Assembly (NCBI RefSeq): GCF_009720145.1
Contig: NZ_CP046253.1
Coordinates: 310,001 to 374,000 of the forward strand
DNA length: 64,000 nucleotides
Reading direction: 5' to 3'
Source of the DNA: Sphingobium sp. CAP-1
Lineage (GTDB): Bacteria > Pseudomonadota > Alphaproteobacteria > Sphingomonadales > Sphingomonadaceae
A model generated the notes under the pieces. It made no database searches and had not been told where the DNA came from. It saw only the letters and a program-made list of their open reading frames with translations. Position numbers and translations under genes: made by a program. Below are positions 53,818-62,483 of this stretch, piece after piece. Position 1 is the stretch's first letter, and each line of letters begins with the position of its first letter.

Positions 53818-54603
53818 TCATTCCCTGTCATCTCCGCTGCGCGGCGCGACCGCCGTGATCGGCGACATCGCCGCGCCGATCGCGGCGGCGGCATCGCGCA
53901 GCATCTGGCCGCAGGCGTCGAGCGTCACGCGGTTCGCCGCGCCGTCCACGAACGGCATGGTCAGCGCCGCCCGCGCGATCCCGCCGACCAGTATCGGCGC
54001 GGACAGATCGGTAATGCCGGTCAGCATCGGGCTGGGCGCGATAGCGCTGCCGGCCGCGACCACCGCGTCCAGCCGCGCTGCCAGATCCGCCTCATCCAGC
54101 GCCTCGCCGGTCGCGCTTATGTCGGCCAGCATCGCCGCGCGCGCCTCAGCCGACTGGAAGGCGAGCAGGATGCGGCCGGAATTGGAGCGATGCAGCGGCC
54201 GGCGATAGCCCACGCGCACCGCGAAGCCCGACAGGCCCGGCGCCTCGATCGCGATGATGACGACCATTTCCGCACCTGACGCGACCGCCAGATGGCAGCT
54301 CTGCCCCGCCCGGCGCGCCAGATCCTGCATCACCGGCAGCGCGGTGGAGGCAAGGTCGCGGATCGGCGGCTGGCTCATGCCCAGCGCGAACAGCCGGTTG
54401 GTCAGGCGATAGCCTTCCTCGGCGCGGGCGATGTAGCCATGCTCCTCCAGCACCTGCAACATGCGGAAAATTTCGCTGACAGACCGGCCCAGTGCCGTTG
54501 ATATGTCTGACATGATTAGCGGTTCGCTTGCGCCGGCAAGCAGTTCCAATATTTCCAGTCCCTTGGTGAGGGCTGGCGCCTGATAGCGCGTTTTTCCGTT
54601 CAC
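53818..54603 (-). CDS. IclR-family transcriptional regulator
   Basis: A 261-residue regulator with an N-terminal winged helix (residues about 10-72: ALTKGLEILELLAGA, MSDISTALGRSVSEIFRMLQ) and a C-terminal IclR effector domain (ILLAFQSAEARAAM, FVDGAANRVTLDACG). It is first in the minus-strand glycosidase operon and diverges from the TonB receptor and fucose genes, so it likely controls both in response to a sugar or sugar acid. The shared gap holds clustered TGAAAT-type dyads. Confidence 0.92.
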   Translation of the reverse strand: MNGKTRYQAPALTKGLEILELLAGASEPLIMSDISTALGRSVSEIFRMLQVLEEHGYIARAEEGYRLTNRLFALGMSQPPIRDLASTALPVMQDLARRAGQSCHLAVASGAEMVVIIAIEAPGLSGFAVRVGYRRPLHRSNSGRILLAFQSAEARAAMLADISATGEALDEADLAARLDAVVAAGSAIAPSPMLTGITDLSAPILVGGIARAALTMPFVDGAANRVTLDACGQMLRDAAAAIGAAMSPITAVAPRSGDDRE

Positions 54604-54673
54604 TTTGCGCCTCTCCCGATGTCCATCCCTGCGTATCAGGGCTACCTTGCCGGTCCCTCCCTTTAATCATTAT

Positions 54674-54717
54674 CCACATATGAAATCAATTTTTATATTT
54701 CATAATTTGAAATGTGG
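54674..54717. promoter_or_regulatory. Cluster of dyads in the iclR-receptor divergent promoter
   Basis: In an AT-rich island are TATGAAAT (54679-54686) with ATTTCATA (54697-54704), ATTTCA (54697-54702) with TGAAAT (54708-54713), and outer CCACAT (54674-54679) with ATGTGG (54712-54717). These are candidate IclR operators overlapping the promoters of both transcripts. Confidence 0.5.
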
Positions 54718-54847
54718 GAGTAATGAGGCCTCGTCTTGTTACCGCTCCCAAAAGCGGATCGGGACATGAAAGGGAAATATTTTCGGCCCTTTACGGCCGC
54801 GAATCACATCAGCGCTCCGAACGGGGGCCAGGGAGAGGAAGGGTTTC

Positions 54848-57613
54848 ATGACCAGGATCAGTTTCATGCCGCGTCGCGCCGCGTTGCTGGCCGGTATTTC
54901 GATCGCAAGCATTGCGCTGGGCTGCACCGCCCACGCGCAGACGGCCGCTGCGCCCGATCAGGCCGCCGCCGGCGAAGAAGGTGACATCATCGTCACCGGT
55001 GTCCGCGCCAGCCTGTCGAGCGCCCAGGCGATCAAGCGCAACAGCGACGTAATCGTCGATTCGATCGTTGCCGAGGATATCGGCAAGCTGCCCGACCGCA
55101 ACGTCGCCGAAGCGTTGCAGCGCATCACCGGCATCCAGATCCAGCGCAGCTATGGCGAAGGCAGTTCGGTTGCGATCCGTGGCCTCAGCCAGGTCCGCAC
55201 CGAAATCAATGGCCGCGATGTATTCACCGCCAATGGCGGCCGCACGCTCAGTCTGGAAGATGTGCCGTCCGAACTGCTCGCCGGTATCGATGTCTACAAG
55301 AATCCCTCGGCCGATCTGATCGAGGGCGGCATTGGCGGCCTCATCAACCTGCGCACTCGCAAGCCGTTCGATTTTGACGGGTTCAAGGCGTCGGCCAGCG
55401 CCAGCATCAACTATTATGATCTCTACGGCAAATCGAAGCCGCAGGCGAATCTGCTGCTGTCGGATCGCTGGGACACGGGCATCGGCGAAATCGGTGTAAT
55501 GGTCGATGTCGGCTATCAAAAGACCGCCTTCCGTCAGGACCAGATCAGCAGCCAGCCCTTCTATCTGCTCGATCCGACCGACGCCAATGACGCCGCGACG
55601 CTGGCGGGCCTCGGCCGCACTGGCAAGGAAACCTATCTCGCCCATGGCGTGGGTATCGGCCAGTATCTGGGCGACCGCCGCCGTCTCGGCATCGACGCCG
55701 CCGTGCAATGGCGCCCCAGCGACACGCTGGAGCTGACCGCCGAATATGTCCGGTCGGATTACAAGTTCCGCTACGGCGATTACAGCTTCTTCGCCTATAC
55801 CGGCGACAACGACATCACGCCCGATTACACCCAGCCCTTCACTTTCGACGATCAGGGCAATTTCCGCAGCGGCACCTTCGTCAACGTGCCGATCAATTCC
55901 AACACCAGTCTGGAAACCCGCCATTCGGTGACGAGCGACTATTCGTTCAACGCCAAGTGGAAGCCGACCGATCAACTGTCGGTTACAGGCGACTTTCAGT
56001 ATATCAAGGGCGTGACCGACGGGCAGCGCTCGATCGTCATCCTCTCCTCGACCGCCGAGCGGCTCTATCAGGAGGTCGGCAACGGCGTGCCGACGATGAT
56101 CATCACGCCGGACAATGATGCGTCGAACGGCAATGGCCTCGTCACCGATCCCGCCAATTATGCGGGCTGGGCGGGCTATCTCGACCATATCGAACATTCG
56201 GTCGGGACCGAATATGCCGGGCGTGTCGACGCCGAATATAAGTTTGACGACAGTTTCCTGCGCTCGATCAAGGTCGGCCTGCGCTATACGGATCGTTCGG
56301 CCGTCACCGACAGCAGCACCTACGCCTTTTACGGCCTCAGTTCGCTGCCTGCGAGCCTGCTGGAAGTGCATCGTTTCCGCGGCGACCTGTATCGCGGCTT
56401 CCAGGGCGTGCCCGATGGCGCGGTATTTTTCGACCGCGGCACCGTGCTGGATTATGACGCGACCCGCGCGGCGCTGGCGCCCTATACTGCGGACTCAGCC
56501 GGCCTGCTGAAGGGCGTCGGCTATCAGCCGAACGACCGCAATACGCAGGGGGAAAAAACCTATACCGCTTATGGTCTGGTCCGGTTCGGATCGGAAGGCT
56601 TCGCCATCCCGTTCGACGGCAATATCGGTGTGCGCGTGGTCAAGACGAAGGTCGGAACCTCCGGCTTCCAGGGCTATTCGGAACAGATCAGCGACAGCAA
56701 CGGCCTGCCCGCCAATGGTCCGGTCGTGTTCGTGCCCATCACCGTCAATTCCAGCTATACCAAGGCGCTGCCCAGCCTGAACCTGAACTTCCACCTGACC
56801 GACAAGCTGCAACTGCGTCTGGCCGCGTCGGAAGCGCTCAGCCGTCCCGACTTCACCCAGCTCAATCCCAATATCACCATCTATGAGCTGAATCCGACCG
56901 GCGCCCAGCGCACCGCGTCGTCGGGCAATCCCTTCCTCAAGCCGCTGACGGCCAAGCAACTCGACGCCAGCCTCGAATATTATTTCTCGCGCACCGGATC
57001 GCTCTATGCCGCCGCCTTCTACAAGAAGGTGGACGGGTTCATCGCCAATGTCACCACGCCCGAAACCTATACGTTCGGCGAAAACAGCTACACCTATCAG
57101 GTGTCGCGTCCGGTCAATGGCGACAATGGCAAGATCAAGGGCTTCGAAATCGGCGGCAACAGCTTCTTCGACTTCCTGCCGGGCCTGTGGTCGGGCTTTG
57201 GCGTGCAGGCCAACTTCACCTATGTCGACAGCAAGGCGCCCAGTCCCAATGCGTTCGACAATGAAGGCAACCAGTTGTTCGTGCCGCTGGAGCAGCTATC
57301 CAAATATAGCTACAATCTGATCGGCTTCTACGACAAGGGACCGCTTTCTGCCCGCGTCGCCTATAACTGGCGCAGCAAATATGTCGTCACCACGCGCGGC
57401 AATGGCAGCGGCAACCTGCCCATCTTCAACGATGCGCGCGGCCAGCTCGATGCGTCGCTGACCTATACGGTCAATCAGAATTTCGCGCTGACGGTCGATG
57501 GCGTCAACCTGACCAATACCGAGAACAAGACCTATTACGGCGTCGCCAGCCGTCCGCAATCCTCGGTGGTCAATGATCGCCGCGTCAGCATCACCGCACG
57601 CCTGACCTATTGA
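54848..57613 (+). CDS. TonB-dependent receptor, carbohydrate-type
   Basis: A 921-residue outer-membrane receptor with a signal peptide (ISIASIALGCTAHA, cleavage near residue 30). The N-terminus GDIIVTGVRASLSSAQAIKR, then VDSIVAEDIGKLPDRNVAEA and LQRITGIQIQRSYGEGS, is the Xanthomonas/Caulobacter-type plug linked to plant-glycan uptake. The barrel ends VNDRRVSITARLTY. Beside fucosidase, xylosidase and fucose genes it probably imports fucosylated oligosaccharides. GGAGAGGAAGG lies just upstream. It is followed by a hairpin and then fucP. Confidence 0.93.
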   Translation: MTRISFMPRRAALLAGISIASIALGCTAHAQTAAAPDQAAAGEEGDIIVTGVRASLSSAQAIKRNSDVIVDSIVAEDIGKLPDRNVAEALQRITGIQIQRSYGEGSSVAIRGLSQVRTEINGRDVFTANGGRTLSLEDVPSELLAGIDVYKNPSADLIEGGIGGLINLRTRKPFDFDGFKASASASINYYDLYGKSKPQANLLLSDRWDTGIGEIGVMVDVGYQKTAFRQDQISSQPFYLLDPTDANDAATLAGLGRTGKETYLAHGVGIGQYLGDRRRLGIDAAVQWRPSDTLELTAEYVRSDYKFRYGDYSFFAYTGDNDITPDYTQPFTFDDQGNFRSGTFVNVPINSNTSLETRHSVTSDYSFNAKWKPTDQLSVTGDFQYIKGVTDGQRSIVILSSTAERLYQEVGNGVPTMIITPDNDASNGNGLVTDPANYAGWAGYLDHIEHSVGTEYAGRVDAEYKFDDSFLRSIKVGLRYTDRSAVTDSSTYAFYGLSSLPASLLEVHRFRGDLYRGFQGVPDGAVFFDRGTVLDYDATRAALAPYTADSAGLLKGVGYQPNDRNTQGEKTYTAYGLVRFGSEGFAIPFDGNIGVRVVKTKVGTSGFQGYSEQISDSNGLPANGPVVFVPITVNSSYTKALPSLNLNFHLTDKLQLRLAASEALSRPDFTQLNPNITIYELNPTGAQRTASSGNPFLKPLTAKQLDASLEYYFSRTGSLYAAAFYKKVDGFIANVTTPETYTFGENSYTYQVSRPVNGDNGKIKGFEIGGNSFFDFLPGLWSGFGVQANFTYVDSKAPSPNAFDNEGNQLFVPLEQLSKYSYNLIGFYDKGPLSARVAYNWRSKYVVTTRGNGSGNLPIFNDARGQLDASLTYTVNQNFALTVDGVNLTNTENKTYYGVASRPQSSVVNDRRVSITARLTY

Positions 57614-57647
57614 TCCGCCGTGCGGACGTTTTTAGCGTCCCTCCCCT

Positions 57648-57679
57648 GGCAGGCCGGACCCAAAACGGGCCGGTCTGCC
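57648..57679 (+). terminator. Hairpin between receptor and fucP (terminator or attenuator)
   Basis: GGCAGGCCGGACCC pairs with GGGCCGGTCTGCC around AAAA with one wobble and one bulge. It is followed by TCTTT. Partial termination here would make the receptor more abundant than the fucose enzymes. Confidence 0.55.
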
Positions 57680-57706
57680 TCTTTGGGGACAAGAGAGGAT
57701 GGCCTG

Positions 57707-58945
57707 ATGCACATGCAGGGAGCCGGCGTCGTACGGAGCAGTCGCGGGGCGATGGTCCTGACCACGGGGCTGTTCTTCCTGTGGGGCATGGCGAACAATT
57801 TGAACGACGTGCTGATCGCCCATTTCCGGCATGTCTTTTCGCTGTCCGATTTCCAGTCGGGGCTGGTCCAGTCGGCTTTCTATCTCGGCTATTTCTGCTT
57901 CGCCATTCCGGCCGCCCTGGCGGCGGAGCGGCTGGGCTATAAGGCGACGGTGATAGTGGGTCTGTTGCTGTTCGGCGGCGGCGCGCTGCTGTTCCTGCCC
58001 GCCTCGATGCACCTCAGCTACACTTTCTTCCTCTTCGCCCTGTTCGTGATCGCCAGTGGCCTCGCCTTTCTGGAGACGGCCGCCAATCCGATGGTCGTGG
58101 TGATGGGACCGGCGGAGGGTTCGGCGCAGCGGCTCAACCTCGCGCAGGCGTTCAACCCGCTGGGGTCGATCGCCGGCGTGGCGCTGGGCGCGACGCTGAT
58201 CCTGTCCGATGCCCCCCAACAGGGCGCCGCCAATATCATGGAAGGCGGCGCGGCGGCGGTGCGGTTGCCCTATCTCGGCATCGCTGCGATCGTGCTGGGC
58301 TGGGCCGCTCTGCTGGCCTTCACCCGCTTTCCCCGCGCGGCGACACAGGCTGAAGGGAGCGGCGGTTCGGCGCTGGTCGGCTATGGCGCGCTGCTGCGCC
58401 GGCCGCGCTATCTCGCCGGGGTCGCCGCCCAATTCTTCTATGTCGGCGCGCAGGTCGGCATCTGGAGCTATCTCATCCGCTATGCGCAAAGCGTGGCGCC
58501 GGGTATCGGCGCGCAGAAGGCCGCATGGCTGCTAACCCTGTCACTGGCGATCTTCATGATCGGTCGCTTTGCCGGCGCGGCGCTGCTGGCGCGGGTCGAT
58601 GGGGCGCGGCTGATGGCGCTGTTCGCAACCATCAATGTCGCCCTGTCGCTGGTGGCTGTGACGGGCGGGTTGGTCGGCCTCGCCGCTTTGGTGGCGACCA
58701 GCTTCTTCATGTCGATCCTCTATCCGACCATTTTCGTCCTGTCGCTGCGCGGATTGGGACCGTTGACCAAGGCGGGGGCGTCGATGATCGTCATGGCGAT
58801 CATCGGCGGCGCGGTGCTGACCATGGCGATGGGGCTGGTGTCGGACCTGACCGGCACGATCCGCGCGGCGATGCTGGTGCCGGCGCTCTGCTTCGCGATT
58901 GTCGCCCTTTACGCCCGTTCGGCACTGCGGGAGCGGCCGGCATGA
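57707..58945 (+). CDS. fucP: L-fucose:H+ symporter, FucP family
   Basis: A 412-residue MFS transporter with about 12 helices. The signature FFLWGMANNLNDVLIAHF near residues 22-39 and FLETAANPMVVVMGP are typical of FucP. It carries L-fucose across the inner membrane. The start at 57707 (MHMQGAGVV) has GAGAGGA upstream; earlier in-frame starts run through the hairpin. ATGA overlap with the reductase-SAF gene. Confidence 0.88.
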   Translation: MHMQGAGVVRSSRGAMVLTTGLFFLWGMANNLNDVLIAHFRHVFSLSDFQSGLVQSAFYLGYFCFAIPAALAAERLGYKATVIVGLLLFGGGALLFLPASMHLSYTFFLFALFVIASGLAFLETAANPMVVVMGPAEGSAQRLNLAQAFNPLGSIAGVALGATLILSDAPQQGAANIMEGGAAAVRLPYLGIAAIVLGWAALLAFTRFPRAATQAEGSGGSALVGYGALLRRPRYLAGVAAQFFYVGAQVGIWSYLIRYAQSVAPGIGAQKAAWLLTLSLAIFMIGRFAGAALLARVDGARLMALFATINVALSLVAVTGGLVGLAALVATSFFMSILYPTIFVLSLRGLGPLTKAGASMIVMAIIGGAVLTMAMGLVSDLTGTIRAAMLVPALCFAIVALYARSALRERPA

Positions 58946-60201
58946 TCCCCCCTCTCGGCATGGGCACCGCCCCGGTCGGCAACCTCTATCGCACCGTCAG
59001 CGATGCGGAGGCGCGCGCCACGCTCGACGCGGCCTGGGATGCGGGCATCCGCTATTTCGACACGGCCCCCCATTATGGCTTCGGCCTCGCCGAACGGCGG
59101 CTGGGTGCAATGCTGGCAGCGCGCGATCCGGCGGGCGAGGCAGTTGTTTCGACCAAAGTCGGCCGCCTGCTCATCCCGACCAAAGCGAACGGCGAACGGC
59201 ACGGCTTTGTCGACGCCGATCCGTTCGAACCCGTCTTTGATTATAGCCATGACGCCGTGCTGCAATCCTTCGAGGGAAGTTGCGCGCGCCTTGGCCGCAG
59301 CCGGATCGACCTGCTGCTCGCCCATGATCTGGGCCGGGCGACCCATGGCGACGCGCACCCCGATCATCTGCGCGCGTTCCTCAATGGCGGCTATCGCGCG
59401 ATGCGCGATTTGCGCGATAGCGGCGCGGTCGGGGCGATCGGCATCGGCGTGAATGAAGTCGCGATCTGCGACGAACTGCTCGATCATGTCGAACTGGACA
59501 TGATCCTGCTCGCCGGTCGCTACACCCTGCTCGACCGCAGCGCCGAACGGCTGCTGGCGCGCTGCGCCGATCGGGGTGTGCGGGTGATCGTCGGCGGTCC
59601 CTATAATAGCGGCATTCTCGCCCGCGACCTCAATGGTCCGCTCCATTTCGACTATGCCGCGCCCAGCGCCGCGATCCTCGACCGGGCGCAGCGTCTGTCG
59701 CAACTATGTGTCGCCTTCGCTGTGCCGCTGCCCGCCGCCGCGCTGCAATTTCCGCTCCGTCATCCCGCCGTCGTCAGCGTCATTCCGGGGCTGGTCGGCG
59801 CGGATCAGGTCGCCGACACGATGACGCGCCTGGCCGCCCCGCTGCCGGACGCGCTCTGGCCCGCGCTCGACGCCGCCCTGACAGACCCGTCGATGTTGCA
59901 GGATGATGCGCGGCTGATCCTGCTGCATCCGCAAGACAATGTCCTCATCTGCGTCCGCGCGATCGAGGCGGGGGACATACTGCCCGTATCGGGCGGCACC
60001 ATCCCCGCGCGCGAAGGCATCGCCATCGGCCACAAGATCGCCCGCATGGCCCTGCGCGCCGGCGACAAGGTCATCAAATATGGCGCGCCGATCGGGTCGA
60101 TGACCGCCGACGCAGACGCCGGCGACTGGGTCCATATGCACAATATGAAGAGTGATTATATCAGCAGCCACACCCGCACCGCGCTGGAGCAGGGGGCATG
60201 A
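58942..60201 (+). CDS. Aldo/keto reductase (L-fucose dehydrogenase-like) fused to a UxaA-type SAF domain
   Basis: A 419-residue two-domain protein. Residues 1-317 are an aldo/keto reductase with the complete tetrad Asp40, Tyr45 (FDTAPHYGFGLAERRLG), Lys72 (STKVG) and His128 (LLLAHDLG); this group oxidises L-fucose or L-galactose to the lactone. Residues 318-419 are a SAF domain as in the small part of altronate/UxaA dehydratases (ILLHPQDNVL, IAIGHKIA, VIKYGAPIGS, WVHMHNMKSDY). The two domains are usually separate proteins; here one frame runs through, with Met318 (ATG 59893) at the place where a separate SAF protein would start, without a ribosome site. The gene overlaps fucP and the UxaA-type gene by ATGA. 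The large subunit follows at once, so this protein may link the first and third steps of fucose oxidation. Confidence 0.88.
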   Translation: MIPPLGMGTAPVGNLYRTVSDAEARATLDAAWDAGIRYFDTAPHYGFGLAERRLGAMLAARDPAGEAVVSTKVGRLLIPTKANGERHGFVDADPFEPVFDYSHDAVLQSFEGSCARLGRSRIDLLLAHDLGRATHGDAHPDHLRAFLNGGYRAMRDLRDSGAVGAIGIGVNEVAICDELLDHVELDMILLAGRYTLLDRSAERLLARCADRGVRVIVGGPYNSGILARDLNGPLHFDYAAPSAAILDRAQRLSQLCVAFAVPLPAAALQFPLRHPAVVSVIPGLVGADQVADTMTRLAAPLPDALWPALDAALTDPSMLQDDARLILLHPQDNVLICVRAIEAGDILPVSGGTIPAREGIAIGHKIARMALRAGDKVIKYGAPIGSMTADADAGDWVHMHNMKSDYISSHTRTALEQGA

Positions 60202-61400
60202 TCCGCGCCTGGCAAAGGCAGGATGGACGCAAGGGCATCCGTAACGTGGTCGCGGTCGCCTATCTGGTCGAATGCGCGCATCATGTCGCGCGGCGGATCG
60301 TGGACAGGGCGGACAACCCCGACGTTCAGTTGATCGGCTTTCCCGGCTGCTATCCCAACGCCTATGCCGCCAAGGTGATGGAGGCGATCGCCACCCACCC
60401 CAATGTCGGCGGCCTCGTCATCGTGTCGCTGGGCTGCGAGAGCTTCAACCGCGAACGGCTGCTGGCGGTGGCGCGGGCGAGCGGTCGCCCGGCCGAACTG
60501 CTGGTCATTCAGGAGGCTGGCGGCACTGCCGCGACGATCGCGGCGGGGCTGGAGGCGGTCGAGCGGGTGCGCGCCACCATCGCCGATACGCCGCGCGTGG
60601 CAATGAGCGTGGACGAACTCGTCATCGGCACCATCTGCGGCGGGTCGGACGGGACCAGCGGCATCACCGCCAATCCGGCGGTCGGTCGCGCCTTCGACCG
60701 GCTGGTGGCGGACGGCGCCGCCTGCATCTTCGAGGAGACGGGCGAGCTGGTCGGCTGTGAAACGATCATGGCCGACCGCGCCCGCACCCCCGAACTGGCG
60801 CTCGCGATCGAGTTATGCGTGCAGAAGGCCGAACGCTATTACACCATCATGGGCTTTGGCAGTTTCGCGCCGGGCAATGCGGAGGGCGGCCTGACGACGC
60901 AGGAGGAAAAGTCGATGGGCGCCTACTCAAAATCCGGCTGCTCGACCATCGACGGCATATTGAAGCCGGGCGATGCGCCGCCGACGGGCGGCCTCTATCT
61001 GCTCGACGTGGTGCCCGATGGCGAACCGCGCTTCGGCTTTCCCAATATCTCCGACAATGCCGAGATTGTCGAACTCATCGCCTGCGGCGCGCATCTGACG
61101 CTGTTCACGACCGGGCGCGGATCAGTGGTCGGGTCGGCCATTTCGCCGGTCATCAAGATTTGCGCCAATCCCGACACGGGCCGCCGTCTTGCCGCCGACA
61201 TGGACGTGAATGCCGGGCGCATCCTGGAAGGGAAGGCGACGCTGGAGCAGGTCGGCGCGGAAATATACGAAAAGGTGCTGGCCGTCGCGGCGGGTGAGCG
61301 CAGCATCTCCGAACAGCTTGGCCATCAGGAGTTTATTTTGACCTACAAGGCTTTCGATCCCATCGGCCCCGACTGCCTCCCTACGAGCGCGCGCGCATGA
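60198..61400 (+). CDS. UxaA-family dehydratase large subunit, probable L-fuconate dehydratase
   Basis: A 400-residue protein matching the C-terminal catalytic domain of UxaA/GarD dehydratases. Motifs: FPGCYPNAYA, VSLGCESFN, CGGSDGTSGITANPAVG and a late GHQEFILTYK. This fold eliminates water from sugar acids using a metal centre and normally carries its own SAF domain, which here is found on the preceding protein. In this context the likely substrate is L-fuconate, replacing the classical enolase-type FucD; altronate or another aldonate is possible. Confidence 0.82.
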   Translation: MIRAWQRQDGRKGIRNVVAVAYLVECAHHVARRIVDRADNPDVQLIGFPGCYPNAYAAKVMEAIATHPNVGGLVIVSLGCESFNRERLLAVARASGRPAELLVIQEAGGTAATIAAGLEAVERVRATIADTPRVAMSVDELVIGTICGGSDGTSGITANPAVGRAFDRLVADGAACIFEETGELVGCETIMADRARTPELALAIELCVQKAERYYTIMGFGSFAPGNAEGGLTTQEEKSMGAYSKSGCSTIDGILKPGDAPPTGGLYLLDVVPDGEPRFGFPNISDNAEIVELIACGAHLTLFTTGRGSVVGSAISPVIKICANPDTGRRLAADMDVNAGRILEGKATLEQVGAEIYEKVLAVAAGERSISEQLGHQEFILTYKAFDPIGPDCLPTSARA

Positions 61401-62128
61401 GCGGGCGTCTTGAAGGGAAGGTCGCGCTGATCACGGCGGCGGCGCGGGGCATCGGCCGGGCGAGCGCGCAGCGCTTCGTGGCGGAAGGCGCGCGGGTGAT
61501 CGCGACCGATCGCGATCTGGATGCGCTTGACGGGCTGGACGGCTGCGACCTGCGCGCGCTCGACGCGACCGATGGCGTGGCGGTGCGGGCGCTGGCGGCG
61601 GAAGTCGGTCCGATCGATATCCTCGCCAATATCGCCGGCGTGGTCCATGCCGGGAATATATTGGAATGTAGTCAGGAGGATTGGGACTTCGCCCTCTCGC
61701 TCAACATGACCGCCATGTATCACAGCATCCGCGCTTTCCTGCCGGGGATGCTGGACAAGGGGGCGGGGGCCATCGTCAACATGTCATCCATCGCCAGTTC
61801 GGTAAAGGGCATCCCCAATCGCTTCGCCTATGGCGCGAGCAAGGCGGGCGTCATCGGCCTGACCAAGGCGGTGGCCGCCGATTTCGTGGGACAGGGGGTG
61901 CGTTGCAACTGCATCTGCCCCGGCACGATCGACACGCCTTCGTTGCAACAGCGCCTGCACGATACCGGCGATTATGAAGCCGCACAGGCCGCCTTCGTCG
62001 CGCGCCAGCCGATGGGGCGGCTTGGCCGGGCGGAGGAAATTGCCGCACTGGTCCTCTATCTCGCCAGTGACGAGGCCGCCTTCACCACCGGCGCGGTCCA
62101 TGTGATCGACGGCGGGTGGATCAACTGA
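61397..62128 (+). CDS. SDR dehydrogenase, probable 2-keto-3-deoxy-L-fuconate dehydrogenase
   Basis: A 243-residue short-chain dehydrogenase. The cofactor loop is TAAARGIG, where the first Gly of TGxxxGIG is Ala; Asp in ATDRD suggests NAD+. The catalytic Ser-Tyr-Lys is in MSSIASSVKGIPNRFAYGAS and K. The segment VRCNCICPGTIDTPSLQQR is typical of the KDF dehydrogenase/BDH2 branch. In the Xanthomonas-type fucose route this makes 2,4-diketo-3-deoxy-L-fuconate. It overlaps the UxaA gene by ATGA. Confidence 0.88.
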   Translation: MSGRLEGKVALITAAARGIGRASAQRFVAEGARVIATDRDLDALDGLDGCDLRALDATDGVAVRALAAEVGPIDILANIAGVVHAGNILECSQEDWDFALSLNMTAMYHSIRAFLPGMLDKGAGAIVNMSSIASSVKGIPNRFAYGASKAGVIGLTKAVAADFVGQGVRCNCICPGTIDTPSLQQRLHDTGDYEAAQAAFVARQPMGRLGRAEEIAALVLYLASDEAAFTTGAVHVIDGGWIN

Positions 62129-62472
62129 TGCGGCATGTCCTGCTCATCGACCTAGCCGATGAGGTGGAGGCGATCGCGCACTATGAGGCGTGGCACGCGG
62201 CCGGCGCTTTGCCCCTGGCGATCGGCGCGAGCATCCGCGCGGCCGACATCACCGCCATGGAGATTTACCGCAGCGGCAACCGCCTTGTCATGCTGATGGA
62301 AACCGGTCCCGGTTTCGATCCGGCGGCCAAGGCGGCAGCCGACGCCGCCGACCCGGCGGTGCAGGCGTGGGAAGGCCGGATGAACGCCGTTCAGCGCCCG
62401 CTGCCCTGGGCCGCGCCGGACGCCAAATGGACGGCCGCCACGCGCATCTTCTCCCTCGACGAACAGCCCTGA
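62128..62472 (+). CDS. L-rhamnose/L-fucose mutarotase family protein
   Basis: A 114-residue RhaM-like (DUF718-type) protein: HYEAWHAAGALPLAIGA, ADITAMEIYRSGNRLVMLM and WAAPDAKWTAATRIF. Such dimeric alpha/beta-barrel mutarotases interconvert sugar anomers, here probably L-fucose, supplying the form used by the dehydrogenase. The start at 62128 overlaps the SDR stop by one base (TGATG). Confidence 0.8.
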   Translation: MRHVLLIDLADEVEAIAHYEAWHAAGALPLAIGASIRAADITAMEIYRSGNRLVMLMETGPGFDPAAKAAADAADPAVQAWEGRMNAVQRPLPWAAPDAKWTAATRIFSLDEQP

Positions 62473-62483
62473 AAGGCCCATTC

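Larger units (their letters stand above)
53063..53821 (-). pseudogene. 5' part of SGNH/GDSL esterase A, truncated by the transposon
   Basis: Signal peptide (CAIALALALCGGTAQA), block I FLGDSITDRW, block II RGIGSQVT and block III LAGINDVQ are present. Host sequence runs from 53821 to 53124 (232 codons); the last 20 residues (AQSARSCDFGQ onward) are read from the transposon end until a stop at 53063. The block V Asp/His is lost, so the product should be inactive. Joining 53821-53124 to 49009-48919 gives 789 bases, an exact 262-residue open frame. It overlaps iclR by ATGA. Confidence 0.92.

Noticed and set aside
54809..56371. 520-codon minus-strand frame over the TonB receptor
   Set aside because: Antisense shadow of a receptor with strong family signatures.
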